Shown here: one piece after another, positions 30,848 to 39,738 of the stretch
How positions within the stretch are numbered: the stretch's first letter is position 1
How the letters are laid out: every line of letters begins with the position of its first letter
Assembly: GCA_900553945.1 (NCBI GenBank)
Contig: USFR01000012.1
Location: forward strand, 1-46,779
Direction: 5' to 3'
DNA: 46,779 nucleotides
Origin: an uncultured Clostridium sp.
GTDB lineage: Bacteria; Bacillota; Clostridia; TANB77; CAG-508
Notes under the pieces: model-generated
What the model saw: the letters and a program-made list of their open reading frames with translations, nothing else
What the model was told of the DNA's origin: nothing
Database searches by the model: none
Program-made: the position numbers and the translations under genes

Positions 30848-32776
30848 TTATATATCAAGGTTTTTAACATATTTTGCATTTGCTTGTATAAATTCTCTTC
30901 TTGGTTCTACTTCATCCCCCATTAATAAAGTAAATGTTTCGTCAGCTTTCATAGCATCATCCATTGTTACTTTTATTAAGATTCTGTTTTCTGGGTTCAT
31001 TGTTGTTTCCCATAATTGTTCTGGGTTCATTTCTCCTAGACCTTTGTATCTTTGTAATCCTAGTTGTTCTCTTTGTATTCCTTTTTCTTCTAGCTCTTTA
31101 TAGTTTCTTTGTAAATCTTCATCTGTGTAGCAATAAATATCTTGCATTCCTTTTTTAGATAATTTATATAATGGTGGTTGAGCAAGATATACATTTCCAT
31201 TTTCTATTAATGGTCTCATGTATCTAAAGAAGAATGTTAATAATAATGTTCTAATATGTGCACCATCAACATCGGCATCAGCCATTATTATAACTTTTCC
31301 ATATCTTATTTTTGTAATATCAAAATCTGCTCCAATTCCAGCACCAACTGCTACTATAACTGGATTTAATTTATCATTTCCATAGATTTTATCAGCTCTT
31401 GCTTTTTCAACATTAAGCATTTTTCCCCATAGTGGTAAGATTGCTTGATATCTTCTGTCTCTTCCTTGTTTAGCACTTCCACCAGCTGAATCTCCCTCGA
31501 CTATATATACTTCGCATTCTTCAGGAACTTTGCTACTACAATCTGCTAGTTTTCCTGGTAATGTTGTTGTTTCTAGTGCTGATTTTCTTCTTACTAATTC
31601 TCTTGCTTTTCTTGCTGCTTCTCTTGCTTTTGATGCACTTACACATTTTTCAAGAATTGCTTTTGCAACATTGGGATTTTCCTCTAAAAATTCTGCTAAT
31701 TTTTCATTCATTAATGTTTGTACAATTCCTGCTACTTCGCTATTACCTAATTTTGTTTTTGTTTGTCCTTCAAATTGAGGTTCTTTTACTTTTACAGATA
31801 TAACAGCTGTTATACCTTCTCTAATATCATCACCTGAAAGGTTATTATCTTTTTCTTTTAAGATATTATGTGATTTTGCATAATCGTTGAATACTTTTGT
31901 TAATGATCTTTTGAATCCTTCAAGGTGTGTACCACCTTCTACAGTGTTAATGTTGTTAACGAATGTATAAATATTTTCTGAATATGCTGTTGTGTATTGA
32001 ATTGCTATTTCTATTGGGAAATCCCCATCTTTCTCCATATATATTGGATTTGGATGTAATTTTTCTTTATTTTTATTTAAATATTCAACAAAAGATTTTA
32101 AACCTCCTTCAAAACAAAAATCTGCTTTTTTAGGTGTTTCTTCTCTTAAATCTTCTACTACTATGTGAAGTCCTTTTGTTAAAAATGCCATTTCTCTGAA
32201 TCTTGTTTCTAATACTTCAAATTGATATTCTAATGTTTCAAAAATAGTTCCATCTGCAAAGAATCTTACTGTTGTTCCTGTTTTATCAGAATCTCCAATT
32301 CTCTTTAAGCTTTCTACAACTTTTCCTCTTTGGAATTTCATTTGGAATATTCCACCATCTCTTTGAATTGTTACTTCTGTCCATTCTGATAATGCATTAA
32401 CAACTGATGCACCAACTCCATGTAGACCTCCTGATACTTTGTATCCACTATCTCCACCAAATTTTCCACCAGCATGTAATTTTGTATATACAGTTTCTGC
32501 AGCTGATATTTTTGTTTTTGGATGTATATCAACTGGTATACCTCTACCATCATCCTCAACTTTTATTATATTTCCTGGCTCTATTGTTACATGTATATTT
32601 TTACAATATCCAGCTAAAGCTTCATCAACAGCATTATCTACTATTTCATATACTAAGTGATGAAGTCCTCTGATAGATACACTTCCAATATACATACCTG
32701 GTCTTTTTCTTACAGCCTCTAGTCCTTCAAGTACTTGAATTTGTTCAGCGTTATACTCGTGTTCAAATTTTTCCAT
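30848..32776 (-). CDS. gyrB: DNA gyrase subunit B
   Basis: The 642-residue protein has the GHKL ATPase domain (EIVDNAVDEALAGY, VEDDGRGIPVD, GGLHGVGASVVNAL), the QTKTKLGNSEV loop, and the Toprim metal sites EGDSAGGSAKQGRDR and MADADVDGAHIRTLL, ending with the GyrB tail LMGDEVEPRREFI. With GyrA it introduces negative supercoils. AAGGAGG precedes the ATG. It follows remB by 11 bases as part of the origin-proximal operon. Confidence 0.98.
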   Translation of the reverse strand: MEKFEHEYNAEQIQVLEGLEAVRKRPGMYIGSVSIRGLHHLVYEIVDNAVDEALAGYCKNIHVTIEPGNIIKVEDDGRGIPVDIHPKTKISAAETVYTKLHAGGKFGGDSGYKVSGGLHGVGASVVNALSEWTEVTIQRDGGIFQMKFQRGKVVESLKRIGDSDKTGTTVRFFADGTIFETLEYQFEVLETRFREMAFLTKGLHIVVEDLREETPKKADFCFEGGLKSFVEYLNKNKEKLHPNPIYMEKDGDFPIEIAIQYTTAYSENIYTFVNNINTVEGGTHLEGFKRSLTKVFNDYAKSHNILKEKDNNLSGDDIREGITAVISVKVKEPQFEGQTKTKLGNSEVAGIVQTLMNEKLAEFLEENPNVAKAILEKCVSASKAREAARKARELVRRKSALETTTLPGKLADCSSKVPEECEVYIVEGDSAGGSAKQGRDRRYQAILPLWGKMLNVEKARADKIYGNDKLNPVIVAVGAGIGADFDITKIRYGKVIIMADADVDGAHIRTLLLTFFFRYMRPLIENGNVYLAQPPLYKLSKKGMQDIYCYTDEDLQRNYKELEEKGIQREQLGLQRYKGLGEMNPEQLWETTMNPENRILIKVTMDDAMKADETFTLLMGDEVEPRREFIQANAKYVKNLDI

Positions 32777-32787
32777 GCTTTTCCTCC

Positions 32788-33048
32788 TTATTTTTCAGTC
32801 ATTTTAGTATTTCTTTTTCCAATTGAGTTCGAAGAAACATTAGAGATGACTCCGCATAAATTATTTTCTTTTTTATATAATACAAGAGTTTTTGGCTCTC
32901 CATTTGATATATCTTGAATTCTGTTTACTTCTTTTAATGTTTCTATTATGCAATTATATTCTTTTGTATCTAAAATACTTTCTATATTAAAAATTCCTAT
33001 TATTTCATCTCTCTTTATTATAATATCTTTTCCTATGTGTAAATACAT
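32788..33048 (-). CDS. remB: DUF370 protein, RemB/YaaB-like
   Basis: The 86-residue protein starts MYLHIGKDIIIKRDEIIGIFNIE, the beginning of the DUF370 family (RemA/RemB), followed by the conserved KTLVLY segment. Its place between recF and gyrB matches yaaB (remB) in Bacillus. RemA binds DNA and controls matrix genes; RemB's action is less clear. It begins 4 bases after recF, with AAAGGA in the recF end. Confidence 0.9.
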   Translation of the reverse strand: MYLHIGKDIIIKRDEIIGIFNIESILDTKEYNCIIETLKEVNRIQDISNGEPKTLVLYKKENNLCGVISNVSSNSIGKRNTKMTEK

Positions 33049-33052
33049 TTTC

Positions 33053-34135
33053 TTATATTCCTTTGCTTAGTTTTGCGTTTTCTATATGATATACTGCATT
33101 ATTTTTCTCTTCTACTAATATCTTATCTGTACATGTTATAAATACTTGATTATCATCTATTGCTTTTGTTAGATTATTTCTTCTGTTTTCATCTAATTCT
33201 GACATGAAATCATCTAATAAAAGTATTGGTGTTTCACCTATTTCTTCTTTAATAATTTTTAGTTCTGTCAATTTAAGTGACAAAACTGCTGTACGTTGTT
33301 GACCTTGTGAACCGTAAACGTTTACTTTTTTATCATTAATGTATATTTCAAAATCATCTCGATGAGATCCTGTAGAAGTAAATCCTTTTCTTATATCATT
33401 TTCTCTATTTTTTAATAAATTATCATAATACTCTTTTTTAGATTTTCCCGAAGATATGAAGGAAATTTCAATTTTTTCTTCATTTTTTCCACAGTTTGTT
33501 ATCATATTGTGGATATCTTTTATTTTTTCTTGAAATTTCTGCATATATTCTAATCTATAATTATAAATTTGATATGAAAGTTCAGATAAACTCTCATCCC
33601 ATATTTCTAACATATCTTTACTTTTGTTGTCAAATTTTATTTGCTTTAAATATGAATTTCTTTGTTCTAATGTTTTTAAATATTTGTTTAAAAGGTGTAA
33701 ATAATTAGGTTTTAATTGACTTATCATTATATCTAAAAACTTTCTTCTTTCTGAAGGTCCACCTTTTATTATATCTATATTATCTGGATAGAAAAGTACT
33801 AAATTAATTTTTCCTATAATTCCACTTATTTTCTGCTGTTTAACTCCATTTACATAGAATGTTTTTTTATCCGCAATTTCAATGTTAATTTTTCCTTCTC
33901 TATCTTTTCTTACATATTGTACTTCTATTTTGGCTTTTTCTTTTCCCATTTTTATTAATTCACTATCTTTATTGGTTTGAAAAGATTTGCCAATTGCACT
34001 TATATAAATAGCTTCTAGTATATTAGTCTTTCCTTGTGCATTATTACCATATATTAAATTAAAGTCTTTTTTAAATTCTACATCTAAATTATCATAATTT
34101 CTAAAGTTTTCTAATTTAACTTTTTTTATGTACAT
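33053..34135 (-). CDS. recF: DNA replication and repair protein RecF
   Basis: The 360-residue SMC-like ATPase starts MYIKKVKLENFRNY, with Walker A GNNAQGKTN (30-38), the signature region GSQGQQRTAVLSLKL, and Walker B ILLLDDFMSELDENRR. RecF acts with RecO and RecR at single-strand gaps. It begins one base after the dnaN stop, so the two are coupled. The small S4-domain gene (yaaA/rlbA) often found between dnaN and recF is absent. Confidence 0.97.
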   Translation of the reverse strand: MYIKKVKLENFRNYDNLDVEFKKDFNLIYGNNAQGKTNILEAIYISAIGKSFQTNKDSELIKMGKEKAKIEVQYVRKDREGKINIEIADKKTFYVNGVKQQKISGIIGKINLVLFYPDNIDIIKGGPSERRKFLDIMISQLKPNYLHLLNKYLKTLEQRNSYLKQIKFDNKSKDMLEIWDESLSELSYQIYNYRLEYMQKFQEKIKDIHNMITNCGKNEEKIEISFISSGKSKKEYYDNLLKNRENDIRKGFTSTGSHRDDFEIYINDKKVNVYGSQGQQRTAVLSLKLTELKIIKEEIGETPILLLDDFMSELDENRRNNLTKAIDDNQVFITCTDKILVEEKNNAVYHIENAKLSKGI

Positions 34136-34136
34136 A

Positions 34137-35252
34137 TTAATCCTTCATTCTAATTGGTAATATCATATATTTATATTCGTCACTTTCAACTGGTCTAATT
34201 ACGCATGGTGAAATATTAGTTCCAAATTCAATATATACTTCTTCATCTTCTATTACTTTTAATGCATCTAAGAAATATCTTGGATTAAATCCAACTTCTA
34301 GATTTTTTCCTTCTGTTGAAACATATATTTCTTCTTTAGCATCACCTGTTTGGTTTGTACAAGAGATTACTACTTTTCCTATTTCAATTGATATTTTAAC
34401 AGGATATTTTTTCTCTTTTTCAATAGATGATGATGAAATTAATATAATTCTTTCAAAACAATTTTGAATATTATTTTTATTTACTCTTATTCTTGTTTCC
34501 CATTGTGCAGGAATTGCATTATTGTAATTTAAAAATTCTCCGTCTAATAATCTTGTTACTATCTTGCAATTTTCCATTTCAAATAATGCTTGATTTTTAG
34601 AAATTCCTATTTTGATAGTATCAAAAGAATCTAATATTATTTTGTTAATTTCATTTAAAGTTTTTCCAGGTATAACTGCGTGGAAATTATTTGCTGGACT
34701 ATTTAATACGTTTGTTTTTAAAGCTAATCTATATCCGTCCACTGCAACAACATTTAGCTTATTGTTTTCCACTTCAAATAAACAACCTGTGAATATTGGT
34801 CTGTTTTCTTCGTTACTTACTGCAAATATTGTTTTTCTTATCATGTTTTTTAATAAATTTTGTTCTATTTCTATTGAATTATCTATATTTATTTTTGGTA
34901 ACTCTGGAAATTCTTCCGGATTCATTGTTGCTAATTTGTATAATGATCCTTCACATTCAATTTCTAATAAATTATTTTCATTAATAGAAATTGTTATTTC
35001 TGTATCAGGAAGTTTTCTTATTATTTCACTAAACATTGTAGCATTTACTACTGTATTTCCTTGTTCTTTAACATTACATTCTATAATGTATTCTATTCCT
35101 ATTTCTAAATCATAAGTAGTTAATTTTACTTCTTTATCATTTGTTTGAATAAGTATTCCTTCTAATACAGGCATTGTTGTTTTAGATGCAACTCCATTTA
35201 TTACGGAATTAATACCTTTTAGAAGTTTTTCTTTTTCACATACGATTTTCAT
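34137..35252 (-). CDS. dnaN: DNA polymerase III beta subunit (sliding clamp)
   Basis: I place the start at ATG 35252 (MKIVCEKEKLLKGINSV), the usual DnaN N-terminus, with AAGGAG (35264-35269) upstream; a longer in-frame reading would run through the origin DnaA boxes. The 371-residue product has the clamp's three repeats, including ENRPIFTGCLFEVE and the C-terminal KYMILPIRM. It tethers polymerase to DNA. It is the first gene of the dnaN-recF-remB-gyrB run. Confidence 0.97.
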   Translation of the reverse strand: MKIVCEKEKLLKGINSVINGVASKTTMPVLEGILIQTNDKEVKLTTYDLEIGIEYIIECNVKEQGNTVVNATMFSEIIRKLPDTEITISINENNLLEIECEGSLYKLATMNPEEFPELPKINIDNSIEIEQNLLKNMIRKTIFAVSNEENRPIFTGCLFEVENNKLNVVAVDGYRLALKTNVLNSPANNFHAVIPGKTLNEINKIILDSFDTIKIGISKNQALFEMENCKIVTRLLDGEFLNYNNAIPAQWETRIRVNKNNIQNCFERIILISSSSIEKEKKYPVKISIEIGKVVISCTNQTGDAKEEIYVSTEGKNLEVGFNPRYFLDALKVIEDEEVYIEFGTNISPCVIRPVESDEYKYMILPIRMKD

Positions 35253-35585
35253 TTTTTTTAAAACTCCTTTTTTATAATATAATATAAATATATATAGTAG
35301 TATTAGTATTAGGGGCTGTGGATAATGTGGAAAACTATGTGTATTATTTACGTCCCTAGAAAAATTGATGTGTATAAGTACGTGTATAAAAAAAATATTT
35401 ATCCACATTATTCAACTTTGATTGTTAATAAGTGACTTATTAACAGATTTTTAACATGTTTTTAACAGCCACCTGTTGATATCTAATCTCGCTCTTCCGT
35501 AGGAAGAACTTGATTTATTTTTACAAAACATTTTGTTTGGAAAACACATATTTTAAAAAATATTATTTTTAGTTTATATTTCAAT
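35253..35585. other. oriC: Replication origin region between dnaA and dnaN
   Basis: The spacer holds DnaA boxes: TGTGGATAA at 35317-35325 (exact), TGTGGAAAA at 35326-35334, TGTGTATAA at 35369-35377, CGTGTATAA at 35381-35389 and TTATCCACA at 35399-35407 (exact). AT-only stretches near 35270-35310 and 35540-35585 could unwind. The gene directions diverge around dnaA-rpmH. The arrangement is the usual bipartite Firmicutes origin; functional proof is not possible from sequence. Confidence 0.85.
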
Positions 35586-36941
35586 TTATTTCTTGTTTGT
35601 GATGATTGTTTTCACACTTTCCACAATTAGTTTTGTATTTGTGTTTTCTTTTATTTCTTTTTCTATTTTTTTGTATGCATGCATAACTGTTGTATGATCT
35701 CTACCTCCAAAATCATTACCGATTCTAGGAAAAGACATTTGACCTACAGTTCTGCAAAGATACATTGCTATTTGTCGTGGATATGCAATATCATTTGATT
35801 TTTTTGATGATACCATATCACGTTTATCTATTTTAAAATAATTAGAAACTACATCTTGAATGTAATCTGCAGAAATTATATTTTCTTTTTGAAGTGTTAC
35901 ATCGTTAATTGCTTTTTCAACTACTTCAATTGTAATTGGACTATGAGTTAAAGATGTGTATGCTAATATTTTATTAAGAACCCCTTCTAATTCTCTGATG
36001 TTTGAATCTATACGTGTTGCTATTAAAGAAAGAATATCGTCATCAATTAATATTCCTTCTAATTGTGTTTTCTTTCTTAATATTGCAAGACGCATTTCAT
36101 AGTCTGGCATTGAAATATCTGCGATAAGACCCCATTCAAATCTTGATTTTAAACGGTCTTCTAATAAGGCAATATCTCTAGGTGGTTTATCACTAGATAA
36201 AATAATTTGCTTTCCATTTTGATGTAATGTGTTGAATGTGTGGAAAAATTCTTCTTGAGCAGTATTTTTTCCAGCAAAAAATTGAATATCATCTATTAAT
36301 AAAATATCGATATTCCTATACTTATTTCTAAATAATTCGTTTTTGTAGTTAGCATCTTTAATGGCATTTACTAGTTCGTTAGTGAATGCTTCAGATGTAA
36401 CATATAATACTTTTTTTGAAGAATCTCTTTTTAGTATTTCATTTCCGATAGCTTGCATTAAGTGAGTTTTTCCTAAACCAACACCACCATAAATAAATAA
36501 TGGATTATACATTGATGCAGGTGCTTCTGCAACAGCTAATGCTGCGGCATGTGCAAAGCGATTGTTATTTCCAACAACAAATGTATCAAATGTATATTTT
36601 GGATTTAGAGATGTTTTACTATACTCTGGACTTGATGTTAAACTATCGAATGAATTATCTAAAACTTCTTGAACATTAGATTGTGCAGAGGCATCAGAAG
36701 AATCAATTATTTCTAATTGCCAAGATTTATTTGTTAAAAAATTGAATGTGTTGATTATTAAATCGTAATATCTTGATTTAATTGCATCTGTTTGCATTGC
36801 GTTAGATGTTATTAATTCAATTTTGTTATCATAAATGTTGCCAATTTCTAATGTTTTTATCCATGTTGTGAACGAAATATTCGTCATTTCGTTTTTTAAA
36901 AGTTCTTTTGCTTGATTTAAAAGTTCATTTTTATCTAACAA
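35586..36941 (-). CDS. dnaA: Chromosomal replication initiator DnaA
   Basis: The start is probably TTG 36941, 9 bases after AGGAGG; another TTG at 36950 abuts that site directly. The protein (about 451 residues) has domain I (1-80), a Ser-rich linker, the AAA+ core with YGGVGLGKTHLMQ (Walker A) and ILLIDDIQF (Walker B), and the DNA-binding domain IV signature GGRDHTTVMHAYKKI. It binds the DnaA boxes on both sides of its own gene and opens the origin. Confidence 0.98.
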   Translation of the reverse strand: MLDKNELLNQAKELLKNEMTNISFTTWIKTLEIGNIYDNKIELITSNAMQTDAIKSRYYDLIINTFNFLTNKSWQLEIIDSSDASAQSNVQEVLDNSFDSLTSSPEYSKTSLNPKYTFDTFVVGNNNRFAHAAALAVAEAPASMYNPLFIYGGVGLGKTHLMQAIGNEILKRDSSKKVLYVTSEAFTNELVNAIKDANYKNELFRNKYRNIDILLIDDIQFFAGKNTAQEEFFHTFNTLHQNGKQIILSSDKPPRDIALLEDRLKSRFEWGLIADISMPDYEMRLAILRKKTQLEGILIDDDILSLIATRIDSNIRELEGVLNKILAYTSLTHSPITIEVVEKAINDVTLQKENIISADYIQDVVSNYFKIDKRDMVSSKKSNDIAYPRQIAMYLCRTVGQMSFPRIGNDFGGRDHTTVMHAYKKIEKEIKENTNTKLIVESVKTIITNKK

Positions 36942-37047
36942 ATTAAACAACCTCCTTATTAGAATAATATTACAAAAATTTTGATTATTTAAATGGCTCT
37001 AATTATTATTTGCGTAGTAATATATCATATTTGCAATATCCGACTTA

Positions 37048-37076
37048 ATCATATCAATTTATTTTTCAATAGTCAA
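37048..37076 (-). promoter_or_regulatory. Promoter of dnaA
   Basis: On the minus strand TTGACT (37076-37071), a 17-base spacer and TATGAT (37053-37048), giving a leader of about 100 bases. Confidence 0.75.
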
Positions 37077-37084
37077 TAATTTGT

Positions 37085-37104
37085 TGTGGATTTCTTGTGG
37101 AAAA
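37085..37104. promoter_or_regulatory. DnaA-box-like pair upstream of dnaA
   Basis: TGTGGATTT (37085-37093) and TGTGGAAAA (37096-37104), both near matches to the DnaA box, lie just upstream of the dnaA promoter. They could form the second origin subregion or autoregulate dnaA. Confidence 0.5.
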
Positions 37105-37125
37105 ATATAAATAATTAATGAAGTA

Positions 37126-37155
37126 TTGACATTTTGAAGGCTTTTGTTGTATAAT
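37126..37155 (+). promoter_or_regulatory. Promoter of rpmH
   Basis: TTGACA (37126-37131), an 18-base spacer and TATAAT (37150-37155), both exact consensus. Confidence 0.88.
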
Positions 37156-37211
37156 TTTAATTACTTTTGAGAAATAAAAAAAATTATTATAGATATAGGA
37201 GGTGCAACAAG

Positions 37212-37346
37212 ATGAAAAGAACATTACAACCTAAAAAAAGACAAAGACAAAAAGAACATGGTTTTATGAAAAGAATGAAAACTAGATCAGGAAGAAACAT
37301 TTTAAAGGCAAGAAGAGCAAAAGGAAGAAAAGTTTTAAGTGCATAA
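37212..37346 (+). CDS. rpmH: 50S ribosomal protein L34
   Basis: The 44-residue basic protein MKRTLQPKKRQRQKEHGF, then RMKTRSGRNILKARRAKGRK, is a standard bL34. AGGAGGTGC precedes the ATG. It sits divergently from dnaA and ahead of rnpA, the classic bacterial order, with a consensus promoter and a terminator right after. Confidence 0.98.
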   Translation: MKRTLQPKKRQRQKEHGFMKRMKTRSGRNILKARRAKGRKVLSA

Positions 37347-37350
37347 TGAA

Positions 37351-37375
37351 AAAGGGGGCGAAAACGCCCTTTTTT
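37351..37375 (+). terminator. Terminator after rpmH
   Basis: GGGCG (37356-37360) pairs with CGCCC (37365-37369) around AAAA, extended by G-U pairs and followed by six Ts. Confidence 0.88.
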
Positions 37376-37473
37376 GTTAACTTAAATGTTTTTAATGTGT
37401 ATATTTCGATAATAAGTATAATTTTTATTGAAATATCAACAAAATTTATTATTATTTAAAGAGTGATTTAAAA

Positions 37474-37821
37474 ATGAAAAATACTAAAATAATTAAGAAA
37501 AATTATGAATTTAGGTATTTTTTTAAAAAAGGTAAATATTTTTCAGGAGAATTATTGGAGATATTTGTTTTTAAAAATAATGATTCTTCAAATAAATTAG
37601 GAATTATTGTTAGCAAAAAAGTTGGGGGAAGTGTTATTCGTAATAAGGTTAAAAGATTTATTAGGGAAGCATATAAGGAACTTGAAGATAAAATTGACAC
37701 TAAAAATAATATTTTAATTATTTGGAAAAAAAGTGTTACTCATGAAAAAGCCAATTTTTTTGATACAAAAAAAGATTTAAAAAATTTATTTGAGAAAAGT
37801 GGGATTTTAGTAGAAGAATAA
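37474..37821 (+). CDS. rnpA: Ribonuclease P protein component
   Basis: The 115-residue basic protein has the RnpA core GIIVSKKVGGSVIRNKVKR followed by FIREAYKE, and an N-terminal YEFRYFFKKGKYF. It binds RNase P RNA for tRNA 5' processing. Its stop overlaps the yidD start (TAATG). Confidence 0.96.
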   Translation: MKNTKIIKKNYEFRYFFKKGKYFSGELLEIFVFKNNDSSNKLGIIVSKKVGGSVIRNKVKRFIREAYKELEDKIDTKNNILIIWKKSVTHEKANFFDTKKDLKNLFEKSGILVEE

Positions 37822-38039
37822 TGAAAAAAATTTCAAGAATTATTTTTAAATTTTATAAAAAAAGAATTTCTCCTATTTTTAGTTTTATGGGGATTCATTG
37901 CAAATATTATCCTACATGTTCAGAATATATGATGCAAGCAATTGAAAAATATGGTTTTATAAAAGGCTTTTTTTTAGGAATATTTAGGTTTTTGAAATGT
38001 AATCCTTTTTCAAAAGGAGGATATGATCCTTTAAAATAA
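37821..38039 (+). CDS. yidD: Membrane protein insertion efficiency factor YidD
   Basis: The 72-residue protein has the YidD motif HCKYYPTCSEYMMQAIEKYG and the tail NPFSKGGYDPLK. It overlaps rnpA by one base and precedes yidC by 9 bases. It assists YidC-dependent membrane insertion. Confidence 0.96.
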   Translation: MKKISRIIFKFYKKRISPIFSFMGIHCKYYPTCSEYMMQAIEKYGFIKGFFLGIFRFLKCNPFSKGGYDPLK

Positions 38040-38048
38040 GGAGGTAAT

Positions 38049-38942
38049 ATGGGTACAGTAATAGCTTTTTTAGCTGGGATTTTTGGTTATTTGTTGAATC
38101 TTATCTATGGAGTTGTTAATAATTATGGTTTGGCTATTATTCTTTTTACAATAGCAGTTCAAATTATTTTATTACCATTTTCAATTAAACAACAAAAAAC
38201 AATGATTAAAAATAATAAAATTCAAGCTAAAGTAAAAGAGTTACAAGAAAAATACAAGAATGATCAGGTAAGATTAGGTCAAGAGACTATGGATTTGTAT
38301 AAAGCAGAGAAGATGAGTCCTTGTTCTGGATGCTTAGGTTCAATTCTTCAATTGATTTTATTTGTATCAATTTTTTATTTAGTAAGACAACCATTAACAT
38401 ATATGGAAAGATTAGATGCAGATAAAATAAATCAGTACGTTGAAAAATATCAAATAAGTCAGCAATCAAATTATAAAGAGATTGATATTATTAGAGAAGC
38501 AAAAAAAGCAGGTGATGATTCAATTTCTATAGATATGAATTTCTTAGGAATTGATTTAAGTAATGTTCCATCAAGAAATTGGGGAGATCCAACAGTTTAT
38601 ATAATTCCTGGCTTATATGTTATTTCTTCTATTATTTCAATGAGAATAACAATGAATGCTGGCAAGAAGAAACTTACTAAAGAAGAGAAAGAAGAAGAGG
38701 AAAGAAAGAAAAGAGAACAGAAAGCTCTTATTAAAGCAGATGACGATGATGATGATTTTGATACTGTTGAAGCAATGAATAAACAAATGATGTTTATGAT
38801 GCCAATTATGGCTGTTTCAGTTGCTCTTGTTGCTCCATTAGGTTTGGCTTTATATTGGCTAATCAATAATATTTCTTCAACAATACAAAGAATGATTATA
38901 AATAGATTTGTAAAATCTAAAGAGGAGGAAAACAATGGCTAA
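38049..38942 (+). CDS. yidC: Membrane protein insertase YidC/Oxa1
   Basis: The 297-residue protein has about five membrane segments: after an N-terminal hydrophobic stretch (4-40), the conserved LLPFSIKQQKTM region, the Cys-containing loop MSPCSGCLGSILQLILF, and a C-terminal segment VALVAPLGLALYWLINN. A cytoplasmic acidic loop (KADDDDDDFDTVEAM) precedes the last segments. No lipobox Cys is seen at the N-terminus. AAGGAGG precedes the ATG; it overlaps jag by 8 bases. Confidence 0.95.
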   Translation: MGTVIAFLAGIFGYLLNLIYGVVNNYGLAIILFTIAVQIILLPFSIKQQKTMIKNNKIQAKVKELQEKYKNDQVRLGQETMDLYKAEKMSPCSGCLGSILQLILFVSIFYLVRQPLTYMERLDADKINQYVEKYQISQQSNYKEIDIIREAKKAGDDSISIDMNFLGIDLSNVPSRNWGDPTVYIIPGLYVISSIISMRITMNAGKKKLTKEEKEEEERKKREQKALIKADDDDDDFDTVEAMNKQMMFMMPIMAVSVALVAPLGLALYWLINNISSTIQRMIINRFVKSKEEENNG

Positions 38943-39615
38943 TATTTATGAAGGTAGAACAACAAATGAAGCGATAGAAAAAGGACTTAAAGATCTAAAT
39001 GTATCAAAAAAGCAAGTTGATATAAAAATATTAGAAACTGATGAAAAAAGAAGCTTTTTTAGTATTCTTACACCAAGAGTTGTAAGAGTTGAGTTAACAG
39101 TTAAAGATGAGCAATCAAAACCTGTTAAGAAAGAAAGAGCTGAAATATCTGCTGAAACAGAAAATAAAGCTGAAGAGAATATAAGAAAATTTTTAGATGA
39201 ATTTATAATAAAATTACCTACAAAGGATTTAACTTATGAAATCAAATCGGATAAAAATGATTTGTTTGTTAATATTGATGGACAAGATACAGGTTATTTA
39301 ATTGGATATAGAGGAAATGTTTTAAATTCTTTACAAAATGTTATAAATAATGTTGCTAATAATGATACAGCAGAGAGAGTTAGAGTATTATTAAATATTG
39401 GTGGTTATAAAGAAAAGAGAGAAAAAGATTTACAAGATTTAGCTGAAAAGATAGCAGGAACTGTTATTAGAAGAAAAAAAGCAATTACGCTTGAGCCAAT
39501 GACATCATATGAAAGAAAAATTATTCATTCAAAATTACAAGAAAATACAAAAGTTGAAACACATAGTATCGGTGAGGAGCCAAATAGAAAAGTGGTTATA
39601 TCTCTAAAAAAGTAG
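38935..39615 (+). CDS. jag: RNA-binding protein Jag/KhpB
   Basis: The 226-residue protein has the Jag N-terminal domain (TTNEAIEKGLKDLNVSKKQ), a KH-like domain with the IGYRGNVLNSLQNVIN loop (about 120-140), and an R3H domain ending YERKIIHSKL and GEEPNRKVVIS. KhpB acts with KhpA as an RNA chaperone linked to cell-envelope growth. It overlaps yidC, as in Bacillus spoIIIJ-jag. Confidence 0.95.
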   Translation: MANIYEGRTTNEAIEKGLKDLNVSKKQVDIKILETDEKRSFFSILTPRVVRVELTVKDEQSKPVKKERAEISAETENKAEENIRKFLDEFIIKLPTKDLTYEIKSDKNDLFVNIDGQDTGYLIGYRGNVLNSLQNVINNVANNDTAERVRVLLNIGGYKEKREKDLQDLAEKIAGTVIRRKKAITLEPMTSYERKIIHSKLQENTKVETHSIGEEPNRKVVISLKK

Positions 39616-39627
39616 ATATTAAGTGAT

Positions 39628-39659
39628 GGGTGTGCTAAAATGTAAGTACACCCTTTTTT
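39628..39659 (+). terminator. Terminator after jag
   Basis: GGGTGTGCT (39628-39636) pairs with 39645-39653 over 9 bp with one G-U, followed by six Ts. Confidence 0.88.
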
Positions 39660-39738
39660 CTTTATAAAAGATTAGATATTATGTATATCAAATTTTTATA
39701 AGGATTATAAAGAGAATAAATAGAGGAGGAAATTAATA

